Part shown: in pieces, positions 9,649 to 17,731 of the stretch
How the letters are laid out: each line of letters starts with the position of its first letter
Numbering within the stretch: the stretch's first letter is position 1
Assembly: GCA_017161075.1 (NCBI GenBank)
Contig: CP046174.1
Span: 2,232,001-2,296,000, forward strand
Source: Erysipelotrichaceae bacterium 66202529
GTDB lineage: Bacteria; Bacillota_I; Bacilli_A; Erysipelotrichales; Erysipelotrichaceae
Direction: 5' to 3'
Length of the DNA: 64,000 nt
Notes under the pieces: model-generated
Told to the model about the DNA's origin: nothing
Database searches by the model: none
The model's input: only the letters and a program-made list of their open reading frames with translations
Position numbers and translations under genes: made by a program

Positions 9649-10263
9649 ATGACAAAAGGAAATATCGATAAAGAATCAATAATAAACAAAGCGGTTGAAT
9701 TAGTGAATAGCGTAGGAATCGATAAAGTTACATTGAAAATGCTTGCAGAAAATTTAGGGATAAAATCACCATCGTTATATAATCACATAGATGGAGTTGA
9801 TGATTTAAAAATGCAGTTAATGATGTATGGATGGAAACAAGCGGAAGAACGTATTACGCAGGCTGTAATAGGATTAAGTGGGTTTGATGCAATTAGAGCT
9901 ATGTGTTATGCCTTTTATGACTATGTAATAGAAAATCCGGGTGTATTCAATGTGATGTTATGGTATAACAAATTTGAAAGTGGAGAAATGGAAAAAGCTA
10001 CTGCTCAACTTCTCACAATTATTTTTAAAATAACGAATTCTTTAAATATTCCAGAAGACTATTGTTTTCATCTGATAAGGACATTCAGAAGCTTTTTAGA
10101 AGGTTATTTTCTTTTAGTGAACAATGGTTCATTTGGACATTCTTTGCCACTATCTGATAGTTTTGAAATTTCGATAGAAATTCTAATTGCAGGAATACAA
10201 TCATTGATGCCTGAATGGAACAAAGTCGATAGTATTAGGACTACAGAAGGTGCTTCACAATGA
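9649..10263 (+). CDS. TetR/AcrR family transcriptional regulator
   Basis: 204 aa. The N-terminal helix-turn-helix is clear (about 6-52: INKAVELVNSVGIDKVTLKML then LGIKSPSLYNHI), followed by a ligand-binding domain of the WHG-containing type. I chose ATG 9649 because AAAGGG lies 8 nt upstream; a GTG at 9640 falls inside that ribosome site. Codon use is AT-rich, unlike the flanking core genes, which suggests recent transfer. The stop overlaps the start of the Lnt-like gene (ATGA), so the regulator and its probable target form one operon under the two operators described above. The ligand is unknown. Confidence 0.9.
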   Translation: MTKGNIDKESIINKAVELVNSVGIDKVTLKMLAENLGIKSPSLYNHIDGVDDLKMQLMMYGWKQAEERITQAVIGLSGFDAIRAMCYAFYDYVIENPGVFNVMLWYNKFESGEMEKATAQLLTIIFKITNSLNIPEDYCFHLIRTFRSFLEGYFLLVNNGSFGHSLPLSDSFEISIEILIAGIQSLMPEWNKVDSIRTTEGASQ

Positions 10264-11726
10264 AAAATAAAAGCTCTATAGTCTTCATAATATTTAGTTT
10301 TTTAATCTATGTAATGTCTAATGGAGAATGGAATATTCCAATTTTCGCATGGCTTTATCCAATTTTGTTTCTATGTATGATCAACTCTAATAATACTCGA
10401 AAAGTATATATTATAATTATCTCTATTTATGCGATTGGTTTTATTATTCAATTTGGAAGAGCCATTGGAATGGATATAAAAATATGTATAGTGGTAGCTG
10501 TTATGCTGTCTTTCTTGAAAGTTTTACCATATATCTATTGGAAGAAATCAAAAATGAAATTTCAAGATACAATTATATTTGCAAGTATGATGGTTTCAAT
10601 AGAGTATATCATATATTTAATATATCCTATTTTAGGTGGTTTGTCTGATGCTTATACGCAATTCAAAAATCCGTATTTGCTGCAGATCGTAACAGTAACT
10701 GGAGTGTATGGAATTACCTTTTTGATGTATTGGACGGCAGTAATGATCATATGGGTTTGGAACAATAAAAGCAAACTGGAATATATCAAAAAATATATTA
10801 CTATATACAGTTCTGTAATTGGATTCGTATTTGTTTATGGTGTTGTTATGTTTCACTTTGTAGGAGATTCAGATAAAAGTGTTCGTATTTCTGGCGTGAC
10901 AGTTCCAGTTTCAAATCTACTTAATAATGATAAGGATGTATATGCTACATTTTATACAGATACATTCACTGATGAAAATATCACTAATACAAGAAATAAA
11001 CTGGCATCACTAGTTGAGAAACTTTTCATAAAAACGAAGCAGGAAGCACAAGCAGGAGCAAAGATTGTTTTTTGGTCTGAACTAAATGGAGCAGTTTTAA
11101 AACAAGATGAAGGTGTATTACTACAAAAAGCATCAGATGTAGCAAAAGAAGAAAAAATTTATCTGATTGTTTCATTATTGGTTAAAGTACCTTATGAGGA
11201 TTTAAAAGAAAATAAAACAATAGCATTCAATCCTCAAGGGGAACAAATATCTGAGTATTTTAAACATGGACGTTCTATTGGAGAATTGTGTCAAAAAGGC
11301 GATGGAAGGTTGAAAAGTTTTGATACAGAATACGGAAGAATTGCACCATTCATATGTTCTGATATGGCTGTTTCTTCTAAGATACAGCAAGCAGGTAAAC
11401 ATAATGTAGATATATTGATTGTTCCAGCTTCGGATTGGAAAGAAATGACATTGATAGCTACAAAGACAGCAATAGTACGTGGTGTTGAAAATGGAAGTAA
11501 TATAATCAGACATACAAATAAAGGAATTTCGATTGCATCAGATTTTAAGGGAAATGTACTTGCATACACCAATTACTTTCAGTCTGATACAAAGACATTA
11601 TCTGCACAGGTTATGATGAAGGGGCGTTTTACTCTTTATTCGTATATTGGAAACCTGTTTGTATATCTGTGTAACATTTATTTGTTAGGAAAATTCATAA
11701 TCCCCAAGATTAAACGATTGTTATGA
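10260..11726 (+). CDS. Apolipoprotein N-acyltransferase-like membrane protein (nitrilase fold)
   Basis: 488 aa. Several hydrophobic segments fill residues 1-205, a carbon-nitrogen hydrolase domain spans about 211-455, and one more hydrophobic segment follows (about 462-482): the order seen in Lnt. The nitrilase triad is present as Glu274 (WSELNG), Lys335 (YFKHG) and Cys366 (FICSDM). Lnt transfers an acyl chain from phospholipid to the N-terminal Cys of lipoproteins. Whether this one does the same is inference; similarity outside the triad looks distant. It is AT-rich, coupled to the TetR gene, and followed by its own terminator. Lnt homologues are unusual in Firmicutes. Confidence 0.75.
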   Translation: MKNKSSIVFIIFSFLIYVMSNGEWNIPIFAWLYPILFLCMINSNNTRKVYIIIISIYAIGFIIQFGRAIGMDIKICIVVAVMLSFLKVLPYIYWKKSKMKFQDTIIFASMMVSIEYIIYLIYPILGGLSDAYTQFKNPYLLQIVTVTGVYGITFLMYWTAVMIIWVWNNKSKLEYIKKYITIYSSVIGFVFVYGVVMFHFVGDSDKSVRISGVTVPVSNLLNNDKDVYATFYTDTFTDENITNTRNKLASLVEKLFIKTKQEAQAGAKIVFWSELNGAVLKQDEGVLLQKASDVAKEEKIYLIVSLLVKVPYEDLKENKTIAFNPQGEQISEYFKHGRSIGELCQKGDGRLKSFDTEYGRIAPFICSDMAVSSKIQQAGKHNVDILIVPASDWKEMTLIATKTAIVRGVENGSNIIRHTNKGISIASDFKGNVLAYTNYFQSDTKTLSAQVMMKGRFTLYSYIGNLFVYLCNIYLLGKFIIPKIKRLL

Positions 11727-11737
11727 GCATTACGAAT

Positions 11738-11782
11738 AAGAGAAGCAATAATCTTACTGATTATAAGGCTTCTCTTTTTTTG
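11738..11782 (+). terminator. Terminator of the tetR/Lnt-like operon
   Basis: Arms AAGAGAAGC and GCTTCTCTT enclose an inner pairing (TAATC / GATTA) and are followed by a T-run. Confidence 0.85.
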
Positions 11783-12478
11783 GCATTGTTGTATAAAGGC
11801 TGATTCGAAAGTGCTAAATTAGCGGTTCAATCAATGCTTTATTGCTTAATTATTGTTGATATGTCCAATACTTTTGCAGAGTATCAGTGTTTGGTTTTTA
11901 TTTTATGCAGAATAGCGGGTGATTACATGTCTGCAAGTAGGAGAAAGTGTACAGCTTTAGTTTTTCCATTATTTAAAATAGTGATTTTGCGTTGAAATCG
12001 TATTTTTATGTAAATCATAAATTTTATATATAAGATTTGCCTGTATTTTTACAATAGTAGCGTCAGCGGACGGACCGCGATTGTGTAGCTTATAGAAGAA
12101 ATGATACACTCATTGTGACAGGTGGATGCCTTTATCATGTGCAGGAAATACAGATTTTAAAAAAAGCATTATTCCTAATACAAAGGTGTCATTATCCCAT
12201 TATATGATGAATCATCGTGGTCCGTGTAAAAATGTATACGATATTAGATAGCTTATTTTTGTGAAAATATGCTGTCTTTTTTTTGTGCTTTTCTTACATT
12301 TTAGAGGGATTTGTCTTTTTTTTACTATATACATAATCGTATACATATATAGATTCTATTCTTATAAAGCATAGTTGGAAAGAAGGTAATAAAAGCGTCA
12401 GATTAACACGATAACCATATTACTGATTCTAGTATGGATATAATCAACAGCTTACCATATGAAAGGAGATAGGTGTAA
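11783..12478. other. Non-coding AT-rich gap with an orphan terminator
   Basis: No gene of normal size is present in about 700 bp. A 41-codon frame (12126-12251) ends at a terminator-like hairpin but lacks a properly spaced ribosome site. A CGGACC at about 12070 could pair with GGTCCG at about 12218. The last 40 bp hold AAAGGAGA for the next gene and a TATAAT at 12439-12444 without a good -35. Confidence 0.5.
12246..12284 (+). terminator. Orphan intrinsic terminator
   Basis: AGATAGC pairs with GCTGTCT (one G-U), the loop region TATTTT / AAAATA also pairs, and nine T residues follow. No normal gene lies upstream within 460 bp, so it may end a small RNA or a lost gene. Confidence 0.6.
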
Positions 12479-14659
12479 ATGAGAAAACCAAAATTCATGA
12501 AAGTGATAGGTCTAGCTTTAATCTTCATGGTTGTTCTTTCACAAATGCCAGAAAATGGAATACGCGCTCTGGCATCCAATCCGATTACGTTAGGGAGACA
12601 ACACTTACAGGAGGGGACGAACAGTTATTTCGGTGGAACAGTAACTTATGAACCGGAAAACAACACCATTATTTTAGAAAATGTAAAAGTAGATGATGGA
12701 GGACATGGGCTTTATATTCCTTCTGTTATTACCGGAATCAATAATGACGGGCCGGTTAGAATTTATCTGAAGGGTGAAAATTATTTTGGTACAGAAGACA
12801 AGCCTCTAGGTAAGACTAAGAGTGGTATATATGCCAGCCGGCCGATTGAGGTGTATGGGGATATTGATGCAAAACTGATCTGTTATATAAATAGAGGTGG
12901 AAATGGGATATATGCAGCTTATGATGTAGAGAATGTGTCAATAAATGGCGGTACCTATGTTTTCCATGATACTGCAAAGAATACTACCGATGGTTTTAAT
13001 GTGAGCGGCGGTCTTGTAAAAATCGAAAACGCCAATATTACCCTTGCTTCTACAAATACAACTATCTGGGGAGGACTTGGTATTACGATAAAAAATTCTT
13101 CCGTAGCTGCTGTATCTGAACAGAGTAATGCAATATTTACAAATAATAAGCTGATGATTTCCGATAACTCGGATGTTACTGCATCCAGCTTCAATCCCGC
13201 ATTGTTCAGTGAAAGCGATATGACAATTTCCAATAGTAAGGTATATGCGACATCGAGTAACGATCTCGGAATTTGGTCAAGGGATACACTCTCTATCGAA
13301 GGAAAATCCGATGTCATTTGTAAAGGAACTGGTGGATGTCTGGGTGCTATATCTTCAGCTTCCATTACACCTGTGACTGGTGAACGTGTAGAGGTCTATA
13401 CCGGAGTGGATGAAGATATTGCAACAGCAATGGAGGGTTCGCCCTTTTCACAGAAAACAAATTTGGCAGGCATAAAAACGAATCCTTATTTTCACAGCTA
13501 TTCACATACGCATACCGCAGTAGGCACATGGTCTAAGGATGATGCCACACACTGGCATGGCTGTACAGCAAATGACGGTAAAAGGCTGGACGAAGCAGCA
13601 CATACGGCAAGTAATTGGATCATTGACAGAGAAGCTACCATTACAGCAGTTGGGAAAAAGCACAAGGAATGCACTATTTGCGGTCAGATTATGGAAACTG
13701 CGGATATCCCGATGCTGCATATACATATTCCATCCGATGTCTGGTCTAAGAACGATACCGTACACTGGCATAATTGTACGGCAGACGACAATGAAAAGCT
13801 GGATCAAGCGGCACATATAGCAAGTGAGTGGATTCTGGATAAAGAAGCTACCATCTCAACTTCCGGAAGCAAGCATAAAGAATGCATTATCTGCGGATAT
13901 GTGATGCAAACGGAAATTATTCCAATGATGAAAGCTGAAGAAGCTGGAAGTATTGAAAAGAAAATAAAAAGGGAAAACAATGCTCCCGGTGTACAAATAC
14001 CTATGTCCAATCAGGAATTGACAAATGCTGTACTTACGCAGGAAGAAATAAGGTCTATCGAACATGGAATTGACATTACGATACTTCTAACGGTTACGGA
14101 TGCTGCGGATAGTATAAGTGCAAAAGATAAGACAATTATGGAGAAGGCATTGGATCACTATTCCATCGGACAATACCTAGATATCAGTCTGCTAAAGATC
14201 ATTGATGGGGAACAGAGCAGGCTGACAAAAACATCAGGAAGCATAAAAATCACGATTGATATACCGGACAGCTTGAAAAACAAAGATAATACAGGGAACA
14301 GGGAGTTTGTCATTCTTCGGATGCATGATGGGTTAGCAGTGATTCTAAATGACCTGGATACGGATGCAAATACCATTACGATTGAAACAGATCGTTTTTC
14401 CAATTATGCGATTGCATATCGTGATATACCTGCTGAGGGGGACCTCATTGCAAATACGACAACCAATACCAATACAAACAACAATAAAAATGTTGATAAA
14501 ACACAGAAATATTTACCAAAAAACAAGCAAAAGCAGCAGCAATTACCTGCTACCGGTGATGATACGATGCGTATGAGCTGGTTGACAGCTTCTCTTATAA
14601 CTGGAATGCTTGCAATTTTGCTGTTATCATATCTAAAGCGTAAAAGAACTGATAAATGA
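12479..14659 (+). CDS. LPXTG-anchored surface protein with Cys/His repeats
   Basis: 726 aa. An N-terminal signal peptide (positively charged start, hydrophobic 8-22) is followed by a beta-rich, possibly beta-helical region (about 40-300) full of NGGTY/NSKVYAT-like strands. Two tandem repeats of about 70 residues (339-483) each carry W-SK-D-HWH-C and a CxxCG pair. Then comes a domain (about 510-650), a Thr/Asn/Lys/Gln-rich linker, the sortase motif LPATG (689-693), a hydrophobic segment and a basic tail. It should be covalently fixed to the cell wall. The sortase is not in the window. AAAGGAGA precedes the start. Confidence 0.88.
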   Translation: MRKPKFMKVIGLALIFMVVLSQMPENGIRALASNPITLGRQHLQEGTNSYFGGTVTYEPENNTIILENVKVDDGGHGLYIPSVITGINNDGPVRIYLKGENYFGTEDKPLGKTKSGIYASRPIEVYGDIDAKLICYINRGGNGIYAAYDVENVSINGGTYVFHDTAKNTTDGFNVSGGLVKIENANITLASTNTTIWGGLGITIKNSSVAAVSEQSNAIFTNNKLMISDNSDVTASSFNPALFSESDMTISNSKVYATSSNDLGIWSRDTLSIEGKSDVICKGTGGCLGAISSASITPVTGERVEVYTGVDEDIATAMEGSPFSQKTNLAGIKTNPYFHSYSHTHTAVGTWSKDDATHWHGCTANDGKRLDEAAHTASNWIIDREATITAVGKKHKECTICGQIMETADIPMLHIHIPSDVWSKNDTVHWHNCTADDNEKLDQAAHIASEWILDKEATISTSGSKHKECIICGYVMQTEIIPMMKAEEAGSIEKKIKRENNAPGVQIPMSNQELTNAVLTQEEIRSIEHGIDITILLTVTDAADSISAKDKTIMEKALDHYSIGQYLDISLLKIIDGEQSRLTKTSGSIKITIDIPDSLKNKDNTGNREFVILRMHDGLAVILNDLDTDANTITIETDRFSNYAIAYRDIPAEGDLIANTTTNTNTNNNKNVDKTQKYLPKNKQKQQQLPATGDDTMRMSWLTASLITGMLAILLLSYLKRKRTDK
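13494..13928 (+). repeat. Two tandem repeats of about 215 bp inside the surface protein gene
   Basis: Unit 1 is about 13494-13713 and unit 2 about 13717-13928. Each encodes HxH-x5-WSK-(D/N)D-x2-HWH-C, LD-AAH-AS-WI-D-EATI and K-HKEC-ICG-M, ending in IPM. Conserved Cys and His suggest metal binding or disulfides. Such units recur in surface proteins of related gut Firmicutes (recalled, not searched). Confidence 0.8.
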
Positions 14660-14671
14660 TTGTAGACAGGT

Positions 14672-14692
14672 AGAAAACAAATTGTTTTCTTT
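14672..14692 (+). terminator. First hairpin after the surface protein gene
   Basis: AGAAAACA / TGTTTTCT with a 3-nt loop and a short T-stretch, 13 nt past the stop codon; weak alone. Confidence 0.45.
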
Positions 14693-14730
14693 CAGGTATT
14701 CATAAGTTGCTTATCTAATATAGTCATAGA

Positions 14731-14756
14731 AAAAAACGTCTGAGGGCGTTTTTTTT
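14731..14756 (+). terminator. Main terminator of the surface protein gene
   Basis: AACGTC / GGCGTT with loop TGAG, followed by eight T residues. Confidence 0.8.
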
Positions 14757-14856
14757 ACATAAAAATATTGAGGGCTGGAGAATACTTTATATCACTTTTC
14801 CTTGTATAATTAAGTATGCAGGTCATTATCGATCCAAATGTTTATGCAATGTAAAA

Positions 14857-14880
14857 CAAAAAAACGCCATGTGACGTTTC
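14857..14880 (-). terminator. Terminator of ttcA
   Basis: On the minus strand AAACGTC and GGCGTTT pair around the loop ACAT, then a T-run follows. It sits 4 nt past the ttcA stop and its stem resembles the plus-strand terminator at 14731. Confidence 0.75.
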
Positions 14881-14883
14881 TTG

Positions 14884-15837
14884 TTATGCTTTCATTGTAC
14901 CTGAATATGCAAGAAAGATTTCTTCTATCGGAGTGCCTTCCATGATACGATTGCTTTCTTCCTCACTGATTTTCAGATGGCGGCGCTGATTGGGATGCTC
15001 CTGCGCCGAATAGATAATAAAATATGCAGCTCCATGCCTTGCTAGCTGCAGACTTCCTTCCTCCTTCAGAAGAACAGACATGGATTTCGCCTTTTCCGCC
15101 TTATGATCGCCCTCCCGGTGCCACAGCTCTACCTGATCTTCATTGTACAGCATGTGAATGAAATTCTTTTGCGCCATCGGATATTTGTTATAGAAATCCT
15201 GCAGCATATCCTTCATCGCCTGTCGTTCCGTATAGCCGTCATTCGGGCACGTGCTTTTTACAAACGGTATGTTATTTCTGGTGAGTGCAGATAATATTTC
15301 ACTCTCATAGGAATACACCAGCGGACGGATAAAGGTTGTATCCGTTCTTGACATGTACATCTTTGGTAAAAAGGTTGCCAGCTTCCCGCCGTGAATTGCA
15401 TTCATCAACAGAGTTTCCACAGCATCATCGCTATGGTGTCCGAACGCAACCTTTGTACAGCTGAGCTTTTTTGCGGCATCGATCACCGTGGCCTTTTTAA
15501 ACTTGGAGCACAGGCTGCATTTGATCCTGCCTTCCTTGTCGGGATTGCGCTTTAAAATCTCATACACCTTGGAATCAAACTGATGAAATGTAATGCCCTG
15601 TTCCTTGCAAAAGGCTTCCACCTCAGAAAAATCCATATTTGGAAAACCGAGCTTGATATGGATTCCAACTACCTCAAAGTTGCGGTCCGCAAATTTTGAA
15701 TACATATGCAGCGCTGTCAGAAGCACCATGCTGTCCTTACCGCCGCTCACGCCTACTGCAATGCGGTCACCGTCTTCGATGAGATGATAATCCTGGTCAG
15801 CCTTTCGTATGTCACCTAATATCGTATGTAGTTCCAT
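14884..15837 (-). CDS. ttcA: tRNA 2-thiocytidine biosynthesis protein (TtcA family)
   Basis: 317 aa PP-loop ATPase. The adenylation motif SGGKDS is at 31-36, the Fe-S/sulfur-handling pair CSLC at Cys107/Cys110, and a third Cys lies in STCPNDG (about 204); GHHSDDAVET is also conserved. The family adenylates C32 of tRNAs and replaces oxygen by sulfur. The C-terminal 60 residues extend beyond the core of the proteobacterial enzyme, so the substrate could be a different tRNA position. AAAGGATGTG precedes the ATG. It stands alone between two terminators and the divergent truB promoter. Confidence 0.85.
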   Translation of the reverse strand: MELHTILGDIRKADQDYHLIEDGDRIAVGVSGGKDSMVLLTALHMYSKFADRNFEVVGIHIKLGFPNMDFSEVEAFCKEQGITFHQFDSKVYEILKRNPDKEGRIKCSLCSKFKKATVIDAAKKLSCTKVAFGHHSDDAVETLLMNAIHGGKLATFLPKMYMSRTDTTFIRPLVYSYESEILSALTRNNIPFVKSTCPNDGYTERQAMKDMLQDFYNKYPMAQKNFIHMLYNEDQVELWHREGDHKAEKAKSMSVLLKEEGSLQLARHGAAYFIIYSAQEHPNQRRHLKISEEESNRIMEGTPIEEIFLAYSGTMKA

Positions 15838-15922
15838 TTTTTCACATCCTTTAAAAACTGTTTCATTATACCATGCTTTTTTTCACTTTCACATATTCCT
15901 CTCATGATTTGTGAAAAATATA

Positions 15923-15931
15923 TGATATAAT
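15923..15931 (+). promoter_or_regulatory. Extended -10 promoter of truB
   Basis: TGATATAAT, the same extended -10 as at 4790, lies 16 bp before the truB start; no -35 is evident. The leader is very short, with GGTGAT as ribosome site. Confidence 0.6.
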
Positions 15932-15947
15932 TAGTGACGGTGATAAG

Positions 15948-16778
15948 ATGGACGGTATTTTACTAATCAATAAGGAACAAAATATGACTTCTCATGATGT
16001 CGTAGCTCGTCTGAGAAGAATATTACATACAAAGAAAATCGGACACAGCGGAACACTGGATCCGAATGCAACCGGTGTCCTGATGGTACTGATTGGCAGG
16101 GCATGCAAGGCATTGCCCTTTCTGGAGGATACAGATAAGGAGTATGTTGCGACGCTGCAGCTTGGAATGCGAACCATCAGTGATGATATATGGACACCGC
16201 CGCTCGCCCAGGCACCCATTCAGCCGATTACGGATTTTGCGGCTGTGCTAGATACCTTTCGCGGGGTACAGGAACAAGTGCCGCCGATGATTTCCAGTGT
16301 TCGTGTAAATGGAAAAAAGCTATATGAATATGCAAGAGAGGGGAAAGAGGTGGAGCGTCCTGTGCGTAAGGTCACAATTTATGACATTGAAGCACTGGAT
16401 GTGGAGAAGCTGAAATTCAGAGTAAGCTGCAGCTCGGGAACCTATGTACGTTCTCTGTGTCATGATATTGCCAAGAAAACCGGTAATCTGGGATGTATGT
16501 CCTCTCTGGTACGGACAAAGGTCGGGCGGTTCTCTCTGGAGCAGTGCGTTACTCTGCAGGAGGTCGAGGAAGGATGCTTTCAGCTGCATTCTCTGCGGGA
16601 GGTGCTTTCTCATTATGAATGTGTGGAGTATGAACAGCCTGCGGATATTTATAACGGAAAGCGGATTCGGCTGTCCTGTGAGGCGGATGCTATCGCGGTT
16701 ACGCACAACGGAGAAATTGTGGCCATTTATCAGCGTGAGGAAGCGGATGTATTTCATTGCGTCCGCGGATTATGGTAG
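15948..16778 (+). CDS. truB: tRNA pseudouridine(55) synthase
   Basis: 276 aa. It makes the T-loop pseudouridine of tRNAs. HSGTLDPNATGVL contains the catalytic Asp38, and later motifs (KLYEYAREGKEVERP, SCSSGTYVRSLCHDI) are typical of TruB; the C-terminus carries the small PUA-like part. It is the first gene of a truB-ribF pair; in many Firmicutes the two sit together downstream of rbfA, which is not here. The start follows GGTGATAAG. Confidence 0.95.
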   Translation: MDGILLINKEQNMTSHDVVARLRRILHTKKIGHSGTLDPNATGVLMVLIGRACKALPFLEDTDKEYVATLQLGMRTISDDIWTPPLAQAPIQPITDFAAVLDTFRGVQEQVPPMISSVRVNGKKLYEYAREGKEVERPVRKVTIYDIEALDVEKLKFRVSCSSGTYVRSLCHDIAKKTGNLGCMSSLVRTKVGRFSLEQCVTLQEVEEGCFQLHSLREVLSHYECVEYEQPADIYNGKRIRLSCEADAIAVTHNGEIVAIYQREEADVFHCVRGLW

Positions 16779-16786
16779 GTGAAAAT

Positions 16787-17731
16787 ATGAAGGAAATACA
16801 TATAAGCCTGAAGCAGACTCCTGTGGTAGAGGAACCGCTGACAGCCTGTATCGGATATTTTGACGGTCTGCATCTGGGACATCAGAAGCTGATTGAAGAG
16901 GTGAAGCAGGTAGCGGAAAAGCGCAATACGCGAAGTGCTTTGATTACCTTTGAACCCGATCCCTGGTGTGTGATCAAGGGGCTGCGGGAAATTGCCCACA
17001 TTACGCCGATGAAGCAGCGGATGCGGATTGCAGAAGCGATGGGCATAGAATACTGGATCATCCTTGACTTTTCCAAGGAAATGGCGGATTTGACGCCACA
17101 GGACTTTCATGAGCGGGTGCTGAAGCCTTTGCATCTGGATACGCTGGTATGCGGATATGATTTCCATTATGGAAGAAAAGGGGAAGGGGATGCCCGGCAG
17201 CTGCAAAGTCAGCAGGATTTTGAGGTGCATATTATTGAAGAGGTCAGCAGTGAGCATAAAAAAATCAGCTCCACCCGCATTGAGGAGCTGATTAAAGAAG
17301 GCAGCATGGAAAAGGCTGCGCGTTTTATGGGGCGCTGGTATGACATGGAGGGAAGTGTCAAGGGAGGCAGCCGCGTAGGGAGAAAGCATGGCTTTCCAAC
17401 GGCTAATCTGCACCTTTATGAATTGTATGTCATGCCAAAAAAGGGTGTCTATGTGGGGGCTGTCAAGGTGCAGGGGACATGGCACAAGGCGATGATCAAC
17501 GTCGGCAACAATCCAACCTACAATTACCAGGAACAGCTTTCCATTGAAGCGCATCTGCTGGACTTTGACCGGGATATCTACGATGAGCCGGTTACCTTCC
17601 GCTTTTTGTCCTATATTCGGGAAGAACAGAAATTCCACGATGCGGATGCATTGCATGAACAACTGAAAAAAGACCTGGCAGCGACACATTCCTACTTTAT
17701 GGAGGGAAAGGAGTCAGCCCTATGCGATTAA
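16787..17731 (+). CDS. ribF: Bifunctional riboflavin kinase/FAD synthetase
   Basis: 314 aa. The N-terminal half is the FMN adenylyltransferase (GYFDGLHLGHQKLI, about 22-35; later STRIEELI), and the C-terminal half (about 185-305) is the riboflavin kinase (GSRVGRKHGFPTANL, KGVYVGAV). It turns riboflavin into FMN and FAD. I chose ATG 16787 because AGGTGA lies 4 nt upstream; earlier in-frame ATGs lie in the truB end. The gene begins 8 nt after truB and ends 10 nt inside the next gene, so the three are one operon. Confidence 0.94.
   Translation: MKEIHISLKQTPVVEEPLTACIGYFDGLHLGHQKLIEEVKQVAEKRNTRSALITFEPDPWCVIKGLREIAHITPMKQRMRIAEAMGIEYWIILDFSKEMADLTPQDFHERVLKPLHLDTLVCGYDFHYGRKGEGDARQLQSQQDFEVHIIEEVSSEHKKISSTRIEELIKEGSMEKAARFMGRWYDMEGSVKGGSRVGRKHGFPTANLHLYELYVMPKKGVYVGAVKVQGTWHKAMINVGNNPTYNYQEQLSIEAHLLDFDRDIYDEPVTFRFLSYIREEQKFHDADALHEQLKKDLAATHSYFMEGKESALCD

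Noticed and set aside
14803..14810. TGTATAAT promoter-like element on the plus strand
   Set aside because: No gene follows on that strand before ttcA in the opposite direction, and no plus-strand terminator is near; probably chance in AT-rich DNA.
16754..17689. 311-codon open frame on the minus strand
   Set aside because: It is wholly antisense to ribF, whose motifs are complete; no ribosome site and no recognisable domain.
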